A stretch of DNA of 64,000 nt. Origin: Alisma plantago-aquatica (Eukaryota; Streptophyta; Magnoliopsida; Alismatales; Alismataceae). Both the position numbers and the translations under genes were made by a program. The notes beneath the pieces are model-generated. The model was not told where the DNA came from. It saw only the letters and a program-made list of their open reading frames with translations, and did not search any database. The stretch covers positions 563,132,406-563,196,405 of the forward strand of contig OY856410.1 in assembly GCA_963693085.1 (NCBI GenBank). The letters run 5' to 3'. Below are positions 36,701-47,139 of this stretch, one piece after another. Within the stretch, counting starts at the first letter, position 1, and the number at the start of each line of letters is the position of its first letter.

Positions 36701-37267
36701 GCCTGCCGAGCAGAACCAGCTCAAGGCGTGCACGGGTCAGATTGCTCACCCGCCCAAGGGACAAACAGGAAAAACCGTGTTCACTCATGCCGTGCAAGGG
36801 TAGCCAAACTATGAGGGCTGTCGGGCAGCACCTCCACAAGCTCCAAACGCTCAAGATGCATCCCATCAAGGTCATCTAACGAGCTCACCTTCTTGCCCAA
36901 GATGAGAAGAGAGTTTTGCCCAAGTCACTAAGTCACAAGCTCACCTCAATCGACTAGGAAAGAGGGGTGTTGCTCATGACACTAGGACCCAACTCACTCT
37001 TCTAGATCAAGGGGAGAGAGGAGTGTTGCTCCCTAAACCCTAACTCATATGGATCGGCCAACATACAAGATAACCAAAAACCAACTCCTAACGTGCATAG
37101 AGGCAAGATTAAAGCAACATAAATGAAAGGAGGGTAGAGTAGTTAGGGTTAGAAGCTATGCCACCCGCCTTAAGCTCCAAGCTCCAAGGAAGAAGAAGAA
37201 GAACTCCAAGCTCCACGCACCACCAAGCAAGGTGGAGGAAGAGCTCCAAGGGATATCAACCACCTTT

Positions 37268-37362
37268 AGCTTCTTCAAGGGTGTGTCGACCTCCAAGCCA
37301 CCATTTCAAGGGTGTGTCGACCTCCAAGCCACCATTTCAAGGGTGTGTCGACCTCCAAACAA
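37268..37362. repeat. Minisatellite, three 33-bp copies
   Basis: Three near-perfect copies of a 33-base unit that begins aagggtgtgtcgacctccaa and continues with gccaccatttc; the third copy diverges after the first 20 bases. It lies inside the LTR insertion. Confidence 0.85.
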
Positions 37363-38102
37363 GGGAAGGAGGGAGTGTGTCGTCCAACACAAGCAAGGAG
37401 GAGAGGGATGTCGTGCACACAAGGTGGAGGAGAGACCAAAAGATCAAAGGAGCCTAAGGCAAGGAGAAGAGCTACCTATATAGAAAGAAGGGGAGGAGAA
37501 ACCAAGGTACAACCATGCCATGTGTCGTCCACCCAAGGGACACTTGTCCTTGGGTTCAAGCCAACACACTAGCATACCAAGGGACACTTGTCCAAGATAG
37601 GCACCAAGTGTCCACCACTCAAGGCCAAGCCACATGGGCAACACAAGCATCAGCTTTGCTGGGCGACACAACCAAGCTGTTGGGTGACACACCACTGTGT
37701 TGGGCAACACAAGACCTCTTTGAACGACACACACTCACCCTAGGTCGACACAAACTCACCTTGGACGACACAAGGCAAGCCTTGGCCGACACAAGGCTCA
37801 AGCAAGCCCAAACAAAGCACCTCAAGGCCCAAACAAACTCAAAAAAGGCCCAGAGAACACAAGCAACAAGCCCAAACCTTCCTCTCAGCCCTAGAGGAAG
37901 CAAAGAGAGAGAAGAACACATCTCAAGGTGGCAAACTTGCTCACAAAACCCTAGACTTGGGTTAATTGCAAGTAGCACTTTCAACTCTCAACAAAGCACA
38001 ACGAAGCCCTAATCACCACTGAAGGTGATTAGCAAGTATCAAACCATCAAGGTTAAGCAAAGAAAACAGGGTAAGCCCTAAACGCAGGTCAGGGTCCTTA
38101 CA

Positions 38103-38827
38103 CATATTCTCTCTCTTTCTTCAACCAATTGAAATGTATTAATGTCAATTCCAAGTTATTTCCTTCAACATTGTTAGTTTCCTTATTTTAATAACAAAAT
38201 AATATAAATATTGGTGATAGTCTGCTATAGAAATATTTAATTGGGTTTATATTATTCTAATTGACCATATGTTAAATAAAATGAAAGCATTTTTGGATGA
38301 CAAACATGGCAATATTTATATCATGATATTTAATGATAACAATTATACTATGGGTGGTCTAAAATATTAGGGAAACGTTTTCTTGATACAAGTCTTCTTT
38401 TATGTCTCAATTTGAAATCTTGTTGACTCATATTCTCTCTCTTTCTTCAACCAATTGAAATGCATTAAAGTCAATTCCAAGTTATTTCCTTCAACATTGT
38501 TAGTTTCCTTATTTTTATAACAAAATAATATAAATATTGGTGATAGTCTACTATAGAAATATTTAATTGGGTTTGATATTATTCTAATTGATTATATGTT
38601 AAATAAAATGAAAGAATTTATGGATGACAAACGTGGAAATATTTATATCATAATATTAAATGATAAAAATTATATTATGGGTGTTCTAAAATATTGGGGA
38701 AACATTTTCTTGATACAAGTCTTCTTTTAGGTCTCAATTTGAAATATTGGGGTTTAATTTTATTCAAATTGATTATATGTCAAATAAATGGAAAGACTTC
38801 ATGGATGGAAAAGAAGTTGCTCATATG

Positions 38828-38830
<3 letters not shown>
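38103..38830. repeat. 326-bp tandem repeat, right part
   Basis: Continues the array after the LTR insertion, with monomer starts (caacca) at 38122 and 38448, again 326 bases apart; the last copy decays after about 38740. Removing the insertion and one copy of the 5-bp duplication restores a monomer of about 327 bases. Confidence 0.85.
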
Positions 38831-38863
<33 letters not shown>

Positions 38864-38872
38864 TAGTAAGCG
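38831..38872. repeat. (TA)n microsatellite, about 21 repeats
   Basis: Uninterrupted TA dinucleotides. Confidence 0.95.
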
Positions 38873-40015
38873 TACACGTGCACATGCACGTGTCACATTA
38901 TACATGTTAAATTTATATTATAAAATTATACAAATATTATGAGTTGAATATGTAACTTAATTATGAATTTGACGTTATATTAAATTAGATAATTTGTTCA
39001 ACAAATACAAATTTTTAGGAAAGAGATGGCCAAAACAAGGTTATTCCATGTCATAAACTTTAGTAATCTAAATTTTAAGATATTAAATTAGTTAGACATG
39101 AAAATATAAATTACACATATAAAAATATTGTATTTGAAAGTAGTAATGATTATTTAAGATACTAAATGTAATATGAGGACCTTTTTCCCCATCTGATAAG
39201 AAACCCTCTATTTTCTTTCTAGGTATTTTTTCTTGGCATCCATACCTAGCATAGCCTACAATGAATGGATCCAATAAAAATTGTCAAATGAATTAATATA
39301 CCGTGTGTTTTTTGTAGTTGATCATTAAAATAGAAATATACAACACCACAAATACATGGTCATCAAGTTAAAATATTTTGGTCAAATGATGATATAGTTT
39401 GTATTTATTCTAAAAATATTAGACAATTGAAAGTGACATATAAAGTTAAGAAAAATAGAAAATGTATGTCAAACACAATATGCTTTCCATGAGACTATAT
39501 ATTATGGTCAAGGATCATAAACATGCAACAACTAATTGTTGGCAATTGTGGTCACTTCTAATCTTGTGCATGAATATAAGTACATTGCATTGATGTGGAT
39601 TTTTATTCTCCAAATTTTCCATCAATGAATTTCTCCCAATAGTCATGTCACTGAGATGCCCTTCCCTTTTATATACCAGTGATGTTTGGCAATGATAGTT
39701 TTAGGCTTTCTTCCTTGTGCTAGCATGATTAGGGCTAGAAGTTCTTTTGCAATCAACCTTCATCTTTCCAAAGTTGTTCCCCTAAATGTCCGCCAAAATA
39801 AAAAAAATCATCTGGAAGATGAGAGAAATATTTGAATTCTCATTTAGAATAAACTGACAACATATTGTTAAAATATATACAAAGACATTGAAATTTACCT
39901 GGAAAAAGACTAACGGGAGAAGCTAAAATGTGTAGCAAGAGAAACCTTGAAAAGGTAGAAAAAGACCATACCAAAATGGAGTGTCACGTCCAGAAGAAGA
40001 ATGGACCATCACGAC
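38873..40015. other. AT-rich spacer, no gene seen
   Basis: It starts with a small cacgtg-rich palindromic patch (cacgtgcacatgcacgtg, about 38875-38893). The rest is AT-rich and without coding character. Confidence 0.5.
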
Positions 40016-42855
40016 TGAAACAAGGCAAACCATCACAACCAAAAATACATTTGGGAGGTGCCATGGCACATATGATGACAATGTTATCTCACAGTATTTC
40101 TTTAAAAATGCATTTGGGAGGTGTTAGGTGCCATATAATGACAACATCCTCTCACGACAAGTCCATGAAAATGCATCTGAGAGGTGTCAGAGTCCATATC
40201 TTTATCAATGTTATCTCAACGTGTCTCTTCAAATGCATTAAGGAGGATCCAGGGCCATATATTGACAATGTCCTCTCATAATGAGTCCCTGAAAATACAT
40301 TTAAGTGAAGTTTGGGCCCATATATGCCAACATCCTCTCACGCTAAGTCCTTGAAAATACATTTGGGAGGTGCCATGGAGCATATGATCACAATGCCATC
40401 TCACGATAAGTCCTTAAAAATACATTTGGGAGGTGTTAGGTCCTATATCACGACAACGTCCTCTCACAACAAGTCTATGAACATGCATTTGGGGGTGTCA
40501 GGGCCCATATCATGACAACATCCTCTCAAAATAAGTCCATCAAAATGCATTTGGGAGGTGTCAGGGCCCATTTCACGACAAATTTCCTATCACATAAAGT
40601 CTCTATAAATGCATTCGGGAGGAGACATGTCACATATCATGACAGTGTCCTCTCATAGAATGTCTCTAGAAATGTATTAGGGAGGACCCACGACCCATAT
40701 CATGATAATGTCTTCTCACATCAAGTCTCTAAGAATGAATTTGTGAGGAGTCACAACCCATATCATGATGTTGTCCTCTCACATCATGTCCCCAAAAATG
40801 CTTTTAGGAAGAACTATGGCTCATCTCATGAAAGTGTCCTCTCATAACAAGTCTCTGAAAATGTATTTTGGGAGGTGCTTGGGCCCATATCATGACAAAT
40901 GTCATCTCATAGAAAGTCTTTAACAATTCATTTAGGAGGATCCACAACCTATATCATGGCATTGAGATCTTACAACAACTCCTTAAAAATGCATTAAGGA
41001 GGATCTAGTGCCCATATCTTGACTATGTCATTTCACAACAAATCTTTACAAATGCATTTGGCTATATTTGGGGCCCATATCACCACAATGTCCTCTCATA
41101 ACAAGTCCCTAAAAATACATTTGGGAGGTGTCATGGCCCATATCATGATAGTATCATCTAACAACAAGTCCCTCAAAATGCATTTGGGATGAGCTAAGAC
41201 CCATATTATGATAGTGATGTCTCACAACAAGTCCCTAAAATTGAATTTGTGAGGGGCCAGGGCTCATATCATGATGTTTTCTTCTTACAACATGTCCCTA
41301 AAATTCTTTTGAGAGGATTCATTTTCCATGTCATGAAAGTGTCCTCTCACAGCAAGTCTCTGAAAATACATTTTTGAGGTACTTGGGCCCATATCATGAC
41401 AAATGTCATTACATATCAAGTCTCTAACAATTCATTTAGGAGGATCTATGACCTATATCATAACATTGAGCTCTCATAGCCTATGAAGTGTTCCACTCTA
41501 TGAAGAGAGAAAAGGGGAAGAAAAAAGGCAGTCTTGTTATGAAGTTGGACATGTCCAAGGCATACAACATTGTGGAGTGGAGTTTCCTTGATGTGGTGAT
41601 GGAGAAGATGGGTTTTGGGATGAAGTGGAGGAGTAAAGTCAAAGATTGCATCACATCTGACCATCACACTGCTATAATGGGGATCGGACCAAAAGCACAA
41701 AGCCTGCACGTGGACTTCGCCAGGGTGACCCTCTATCCCATATCATGAGAATGTCCTCTCGTAGCATGTGGATGGAGGTGTATATGGGAGGATCTATGAC
41801 CAATATCATGTCAGTGTGCTCTCACAGCAAGTCCCTAAAAATAAACTTTTGAGGAGCCATGACCCATATCATGATGGTGTCCTCTCACGGGAAGATCCCA
41901 AAAATGCATTTTGGAGGAGCCACATCACATATCATGAGAATGTCCTCTCCCAACATGTCATTGTAATTGTATTTGGGAGGATATGTGACCACTATCATGA
42001 TAGTGTTCTCTCACGGTAAGTCCCTAAAAGTAAATTTCTGAGGAGACAGGGCCCATATCATGATGGTGTCATCTCACAACATGTCACTGAATATGTTTTT
42101 GGGAGGAACCAGGGCCCATATCATTATGGCATCCTCTCACATCAAGTCTTTGAAAATGCATCTGAGAGGAGCCACATCTAATATAATGACAATATCCTCT
42201 CCCAACATGTCATTGTAATTGCATTTGGGAGGATATGTGACCAATATCATGATAGTGTGCTCTCATGGTAAGTCCCTAAAAATAAATTTCTGAGGAGCCA
42301 GGGCCCATATCATGATGATGTCGTCTCACAACATGTCACTGAATATGTTTTTGGGAGGAACCAGGGCCCATATCATTATGGCATCCTCTCACATCAAGTC
42401 TTTGAAAATGCATCTAAGAGGATCCACCTCTAATATAATGACAATGTCCTCTCCCAACATGTCATTGTAATTGCATTTGGGAGGATACGTGACCAATATC
42501 ATGATAGTGTGCTCTCACGGTAAGTCCCTAAAAATAAATTTCTGAGGAGCCAGGGCCCATATCATGATGATTTCGTCTCACAATATGTCACTGAATATGT
42601 TTTTGGGAGGAACTAGGGCCCATATCATTATGGCATCCACTCACATCAGGTCTTTGAAAATGCATTTGAGAGGAGCCACATCACATATCATGAGAATGTC
42701 CTCTCCCAACATGTCATTGTTATTGCATTTGGGAGGATATGTGACCACTATCATGATAGTGTGCTCTCACAGTAAGCCCCTGAAAATAAATTTCTGAGGA
42801 GTCAGGGCCCATGTCATGATGGTGTCGTCTCACAACATGTCACTTAATATGTTTC
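40016..42855. repeat. 62-63-bp tandem array with 252-bp higher-order repeat
   Basis: About 40 units resembling catttgggaggtgtcaggg, then cccatatcatgacaatgtc and ctctcacaacaagtccctga. Unit starts at 40048, 40111, 40174, 40236, 40298, 40360, 40423 and 40486 give a 62-63-base period. From about 41770 to the right edge four different unit types repeat as a block: caacatgtcattg occurs at 41951, 42203, 42455 and 42707, exactly 252 bases apart. Short open frames through the array are artefacts of the repeat. It lies in the transposase-proximal (right) half of the large CACTA and is interrupted at 41478-41742 and 42856. Confidence 0.92.
41478..41742 (+). pseudogene. L1-type LINE reverse transcriptase fragment inside the tandem array
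   Basis: The plus strand encodes KKGSLVMKLDMSKAYNIVEW and then SFLDVVMEKMGFGMKWRSKV, followed by KDCITS: the palm entry region (LDxSKAYD..EW) of an L1-type RT. A degraded, frame-shifted version of the RGLRQGDPLSP motif follows (cttcgccagggtgaccctct). Array text stops immediately before and resumes immediately after (cccatatcatgagaatgtcc). There is no poly(A) or target duplication that I can see, so this looks like filler or captured DNA and not a clean retroposition. Confidence 0.85.
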
Positions 42856-42998
42856 ATATAATTGCTCAAAAGATTACATAAAAGCTCTCACAGAAGCGCA
42901 AGCACCAAACTGGGTTGACAATCCTTGTTGGATGGCAAAACCCAAGGACCCAAAATTAAAATCATTAAATGTACATGAAGGCATCATAAGATTCCTAT

Positions 42999-43617
42999 TT
43001 ATATATGTTGAAGGTGTCGAAGAAGAGAAACTGCATCGCCAGCAGGCACCCCAAAGGTGTCAAAGGAGAAAGGTAGAAAATGATGTTGATTGGCCTCATA
43101 TGTTGTTCCATGTTTATGAACTTTTTGTATTGCTGCCTCAGACGATGCCTGTCCTGCTTTAAAGCTTTTTGAAAGGATACCTGTCAAGGGAGAAACTCCT
43201 GTTAGGTCAACACAGGCATGTTTTCCATTCATCCAGTGAAATAAAAGAATGTCTGTAGGTCGTAATGAATGAACACCATCAGATTGAGTGTCAAGGAAAG
43301 GCCAAAGGAGGTTCTTTCAAAACCTTTAACCCAAATCAAGTGCCAACATCATGACGAAACTTATAACCAGGCCGCGAGTGGCAGTGCACTGCATGATCAC
43401 CATAGGCATCAAGATCTGTGATGATGCAAATTAGACAACGTTCATCACCTAGATACAAGGGAATCATAAGCCAATACCGAAGGATAGCTCGATACTCAAT
43501 GGGTAACATAGACAGACCAAGGCCATCAATAGGAACAACCCTCAAAAAATTTTGTGCGTGATCGGCTTGTAAAGAAGTGAGAATAGCATGTTGCCGTAAG
43601 GATATGTCACTTCCCAT
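42999..43617 (-). pseudogene. R2-like element: CCHC motif and restriction-like endonuclease region
   Basis: The first part (43617-43336) reads LRVVPIDGLGLSMLPIEYRA, ILRYWLMIPLYLGDERCLIC and DAYGDHAVHC, then RPGYKFRHDVG: C-x2-C...H-x3-C followed by RHD. After a frame change comes LRPTDILLFHW (about 43265-43233) and MNGKHACVDLTGVSPLTG, then FLPFSFDTFGVPAGDAVSLL. RP-x-D followed by a spaced VD is the pattern of the PD-(D/E)XK-like nuclease of R2 elements, placed after a CCHC/RH(D/N) block just as in R2. The expected C-terminal end after LLRHLQHI is missing. Stops and frame changes make it inactive. Confidence 0.7.
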
Positions 43618-43623
43618 GATTTG

Positions 43624-44190
43624 CTAGATGATCATTTTGTAGTAAGCGTCTACTAAAATAGACTGCGTGTTTGGGATGGTAGAATGCATACTTGTCAACA
43701 TAGACCAACATAAAGATGGCAATATATTGCATATGCAAGCATGTGCTTGGACAAAGGGGAGCCCTGCAGGCACGCATGTGACCTCATGCAACATATGGTT
43801 TTGGAGATCTTTAGTGTGTATCTGAGAGACAACAAAAGCAAATTTACTGACATCATGAGAGGACTTGATCCCCAATCCCCCTAGATGCATATGAAGTGTA
43901 GCCAAACACCATTGTGAATCACCAAAACATGGGTCGTCACCAACCACAATACGCTCTAGACAACGACGAAGACCGTGATAAAAAATATCCAAAACAGGTG
44001 TGATAGAAGAAGGAGGTGTTGTACGAAGATCAAACAACAGTTTGGGCATCCCAACACAAGACCTAAGAAGAAGAAGCTCACACTGTGGGTCCTGGAGTGA
44101 GGACATGCGATCCATCATATCAAGGGTCTTCATCACACATTTCTGGAGAAGTTCCTTCACAAAGGATGCGTCTGTAGAAAATTGGGCCAC
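43624..44190 (-). pseudogene. R2-like element: RT thumb / linker region
   Basis: The protein text LQDPQCELLLLRSCVGMPKL, LFDLRTT, GLRRCLERIVVGDDPCFGDS, then QWCLATLHMHLGGLGIKSSH and DVSKFAFVVSQ is collinear with the post-RT segment of the same plant family as I remember it (a PQCELLLLR...FGDxQWxLA...GGLG pattern). It is broken from the RT core by a frameshift and stops between 44265 and 44190. Confidence 0.7.
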
Positions 44191-44264
44191 CTAGAATCTT
44201 CACTCCACGCTCTGGATGAGAGATGTCAGTTGGAAATAAGCCCACATTCGAGCCTCGTCTAGGG

Positions 44265-44666
44265 TCATCGGATGGCCAAAAAATCTATCTTCTTAGTATT
44301 GAGATGAAGACCATACATCGGGCCTCGCTCCTGAATGAGGGATAGAGCCTTCGAAACAACCTCTGTGTCCCCAATGAGGGTACCATCATCAAGGTAGAAA
44401 GAAAGGAGGTCAAGTTGACATGCATCCTTTGCCTGTAAAATAAGAAGGTGGAGTCCCAGGGAAAAAAGTAGGGGGCCTAATGGGTCACCTTGTTGTACCC
44501 CGATAGAAGAAAAAAGAGGCTCACCATGATCCGTATAGAGAGGAGATGGAGAGCTATAGAAAAAATCAACCCATCGTACAATAGAAGGGCAATGAAGAGG
44601 AACCTCTCGGAATATGGTAGATCTATCAACCATGTTGAAGGCATTGTTGAAGTCAATAAGAGCCAT
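44265..44666 (-). pseudogene. R2-like element: RT catalytic core (YLDD)
   Basis: The sequence reads MALIDFNNAFNMVDRSTIF, then SSIGVQQGDPLGPLLFSLGL and LLSFYLDDGTLIGDTEVVSK, then GLHLNTKKIDFLA. LIDFNNAFN is the palm motif A with the first catalytic Asp, GVQQGDPLGP is motif B, and YLDD (44383-44396) holds the other two catalytic Asp. The variant YLDD in place of L1-type FADD/YADD separates it from the L1 LINE at 56-59 kb. It reverse-transcribes RNA at the nicked target in related elements. A stop follows KIDFLAIR; the matching thumb region is in another frame. Confidence 0.85.
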
Positions 44667-44702
44667 GGTGAATGTAGTGTGGTTTTGTTGTTCATAGACA
44701 AG

Positions 44703-45533
44703 TCAAGTGACAGCATGTAGAAGGGCCTCAACACCACCAGAAATACCAACACCATACTGATGATCCATAAGATAAGGGACGACATCAGAACTTACACCCT
44801 TTGTCGCAACTTTGGATATAAGGCACTGCCAAATAGTACCCATAGCAATAGGCTGAATGACATTGTCTGGTTTGAGAAAAGGAGTCAATGGAGAACTAGC
44901 AATGTAGGGAGCTAGGGAATCTAGACAACGACCAGTGAGCCAAAGATTCACCACAGTTGAAACTGCATTAAAAAAATCATCTTTCACTACAGTGGCAGCC
45001 CCACACATATAATCAATAAGATGTTGTGATCGTAGTCCATCACGTGCGCAAGCAGTCCCTTTCTTGAATGATAAAATAGCTTCTTCAATCATAGAGCAAC
45101 AAGAAACAAATGGAGAGCTAGAAATTTCAGACTGAGGTTGTACCAATGGCAGTGGAGGTTGAGGGTGTTTAGCTTCAAGATAAGAATAATTAGTAGCTTT
45201 TGTGGGGGTAACACCACTAGAGGATAGAACACGGATGGCAGTAGAAAATTGGCTATCTTTGATCTTAGACTTTGCACGTGAAATACAAGCTTCAGAAGAA
45301 TGTTCTCGCCTGGTAGGACAACAATGAGCCAAAATCTGAGCCAGGAGTTGTTGAATGCCATCAGGTCCTGAATTCCAAGTCTCCAAAGCCTTAAGGATCA
45401 TAAGTTGTTGTAGAGAGATGCATTTTTGAGAAGACTGTTCTTGAGCAGACATAGGGGAGAAGAGATACAGAACACATGTTGGAAGCAACAAAAGATGAAT
45501 CCATGCATCAATAGAGCATGGGCAAGAAGCCAC
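44703..45533 (-). pseudogene. R2-like element: pre-RT and RT N-terminal region
   Basis: About 275 open codons. The first half (ISLQQLMILKALETWNSGPD...RAKSKIKDSQFSTAIRVLSS) corresponds to the region before the RT fingers. The second half has GTACARDGLRSQHL (the family's KxxxSPGPDGL-like motif), LTPFLKPDNVIQPIAMGTIW and MDHQYGVGISGGVEALLHAV. A TGA follows GVEALLHAVT in the same frame as the next block, where Arg (CGA) would fit, so it is probably a nonsense mutation. Confidence 0.75.
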
Positions 45534-45778
45534 CTAGAGTAAGCAAGCACAAAGAGTGTCGGCAAATGGCAAACAATAAAGAAGAGGGATGCTCTTTACG
45601 GTAGGGACACCCGTGCGGAAGACAGAATCTAGAAGATCTGTGTCGAGCTATAGTCGGTCAACAGGCAGAGGCGGTGGCTCAATACGCTGATGAGCTGACA
45701 GGGTGCAAGGAACAAAATCTGGAAATCCAGAATTGATGGGAGCAGGCAAACCATTACATCGAGTGATGTCTCACCAGG

Positions 45779-46348
45779 CTATCGAGGTAGAGTGGTAGTA
45801 ACATCAGAGCCATCAGAAGCTTGATGAGGACATGCTTTAGACCATGGCAAGATGCCAAGGCACACACCACACATCCAATGCTTGGAAGAACAAAGAGAAA
45901 ACACCAAGACCTCCCAAACATCCACATACTCCAAAACCTTACAGATTCTATCAACACGACTCAGTGAAGATAAATGAACAACCCGAAGATGATTACCAAA
46001 ACTATTAACTGCTAACGGTTTGTCGCGACATGTATGGAGGCTCCTAAAAGGACATGAAACTTGTGCAGCAGGTCCAACCATGCAGGATGTAAGCCCCGCG
46101 TGGTAAAGGACCACATGAACAACCTCACGACTTTTCACTTGTGACGCAGCAAGACGGTCATAATGTGTCATTGCCGATGTGGGAAAACTAAATTTTGCCA
46201 TTAAAGAGAGCGGAACTGAGACATGGAGGGAACCCTCTCGTGTATGGCGGCCAGCAGGGCAGTCCTTCCTGCTGGGTTGACCAGTGCCAAGTCTGCTTAA
46301 CACACGAATGTAGGGAATCGTGTATGGGCTGCCGCCTCTGGGGATCAA
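45779..46348 (-). pseudogene. R2-like element N-terminal Cys/His-rich region
   Basis: A minus-strand open stretch of about 190 codons. It contains CPFRSLHTC, then FGNHLRVVH, and later HWMCGVCLG...CPH, which looks like a degraded C2H2-type zinc finger plus a second Cys pair. R2-type elements carry N-terminal zinc fingers that bind target DNA. The start is uncertain: MIPRGG is the first Met of this frame, but the upstream GC-rich 46350-46790 could be 5' UTR or more coding sequence. A frame break separates it from the RT part (45533). Confidence 0.5.
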
Positions 46349-46792
46349 TGCTGGACTCTATCGTATCGATCCTCGACGTGTTGAGACCTGGACGGCTAGG
46401 CACCAGGGACGCTCTGAGTGCGTTCTTGCCCTAATCCCTTGCTGCTATGGGCGTGGTTGCCGAAAAAAGGGCAGCTACCACCGGTATGGCCAAGTCCAAC
46501 AAAAGTTGATAAGCTGAATCAGACTTGAAGTTATCACCGAACCTTTCTGGTCGCCTTCCGTCCGCATTCGGGAGACACTATGGTAAGTCAAATCTGGATA
46601 CTATGGTGTGCGGGAACAAGACGAGCAGAGAACCCCTACCATCAGCGACACTGGGGTAGGTGCAATAATTAATGAGAGGTAGGTGGGAGCCAAACAGAAT
46701 CGTCGTCGGTGCCCATGTCACGTGCAGCGGCTCGGCTCCCTCGCATCACATCATCGTCCAACGCACGGTGACCAAATAAGTGTTGATATATT

Positions 46793-47042
46793 CCAAAAAA
46801 AAATACACTTGGGAGGATCCATGACACATTTCTTCTCATAAAAAGTCTCTTTCAATGTATTTCTTAAGAACTGGGGCCCATATAGTGACAATGTCCACTC
46901 ACAACAATTATCTAAAAATGCATATGTGAGGGTTGGGGCCCATATCACGAGAATTTCCTCTAACAACTGGTCCCCCGTAATGCATTTGTGAGAATTCAAG
47001 GCCCATATCAAGACAATGTCCTCTCATAGTAATTCTGTAAAA
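46793..47042. repeat. Continuation of the 62-63-bp tandem array
   Basis: Four further units (acttgggaggatccatgac, cttaagaactggggcccat, gtgagggttggggcccata, gtgagaattcaaggccca) resume in the same phase after the R2-like insertion and stop where the CACTA subterminal repeats begin. Confidence 0.85.
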
Positions 47043-47127
47043 TTTCTAAGGTGAAGTGACATGAATTTATGTCATCTATAACTTTGGTGACACACATACA
47101 TGTCACCTAAATGTTATGTCTCCTTGT

Positions 47128-47139
47128 ATATTACACTTG
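47128..47139. other. 12-bp target-site duplication, left copy
   Basis: atattacacttg occurs here and again at 47619-47630, flanking the short non-LTR insertion. Confidence 0.85.

Larger units (their letters stand above)
34334..38102 (+). mobile_element. LTR insertion of 3,769 bp (solo LTR or non-autonomous element)
   Basis: Starts TGTGGCAACACATCC and ends CAGGGTCCTTACA, i.e. TG...CA, flanked by perfect 5-bp duplications. No gag or pol reading frame is visible, and I see no repeat of the start sequence within it, so a long solo LTR is the best reading; a large non-autonomous element with short or decayed LTRs is possible. It has a GC-rich part with ccgcctcggtacagg-type text (35210-35420), two minisatellites (36560-36700, 37268-37360), and GACAC/CAAGG-rich text at 37560-37800. 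Its 3' end resembles 49980-50304, so it belongs to a family present at least twice in the window. Confidence 0.75.
42856..46790 (-). mobile_element. R2-like (restriction-like endonuclease type) retroelement insertion
   Basis: A 3.9-kb block interrupts one unit of the tandem array: left text ends ...cactta atatgttt, and right text resumes with tacacttgggagg at the same phase. The minus strand encodes, in order, a Cys/His-rich N-terminal region, an RT with YLDD, a CCHC motif followed by RHD, and a RPTD...CVDLTG nuclease-like motif. That single-ORF layout is the one known for R2-clade elements. Target duplication is unclear. A plus-strand A-run (about 46794-46802) sits at the right edge, on the opposite side from where the tail of a minus-strand element belongs; this may mean a composite insertion. 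Confidence 0.65.

Noticed and set aside
36511..36879. Open frame with repeats of GEQVCRAS
   Set aside because: It is a translation of a GC-rich minisatellite inside an LTR; several frames on both strands are open for the same reason.
37158..38012. Overlapping open frames in a GC-richer stretch
   Set aside because: They lie inside the LTR insertion with its flanking duplication; no domain, and overlapping frames on both strands.
39928..40515. Open frames of 117 and 67 codons with repeating MHLGGV text
   Set aside because: The 62-63-bp period only partly preserves frame and the translation follows the DNA repeat; no sign of a protein under selection.
40016..42855. Regular short repeats with spacers, superficially like a CRISPR array
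   Set aside because: There are no conserved repeats alternating with unique spacers; whole units repeat in tandem, and the context is a plant transposon.
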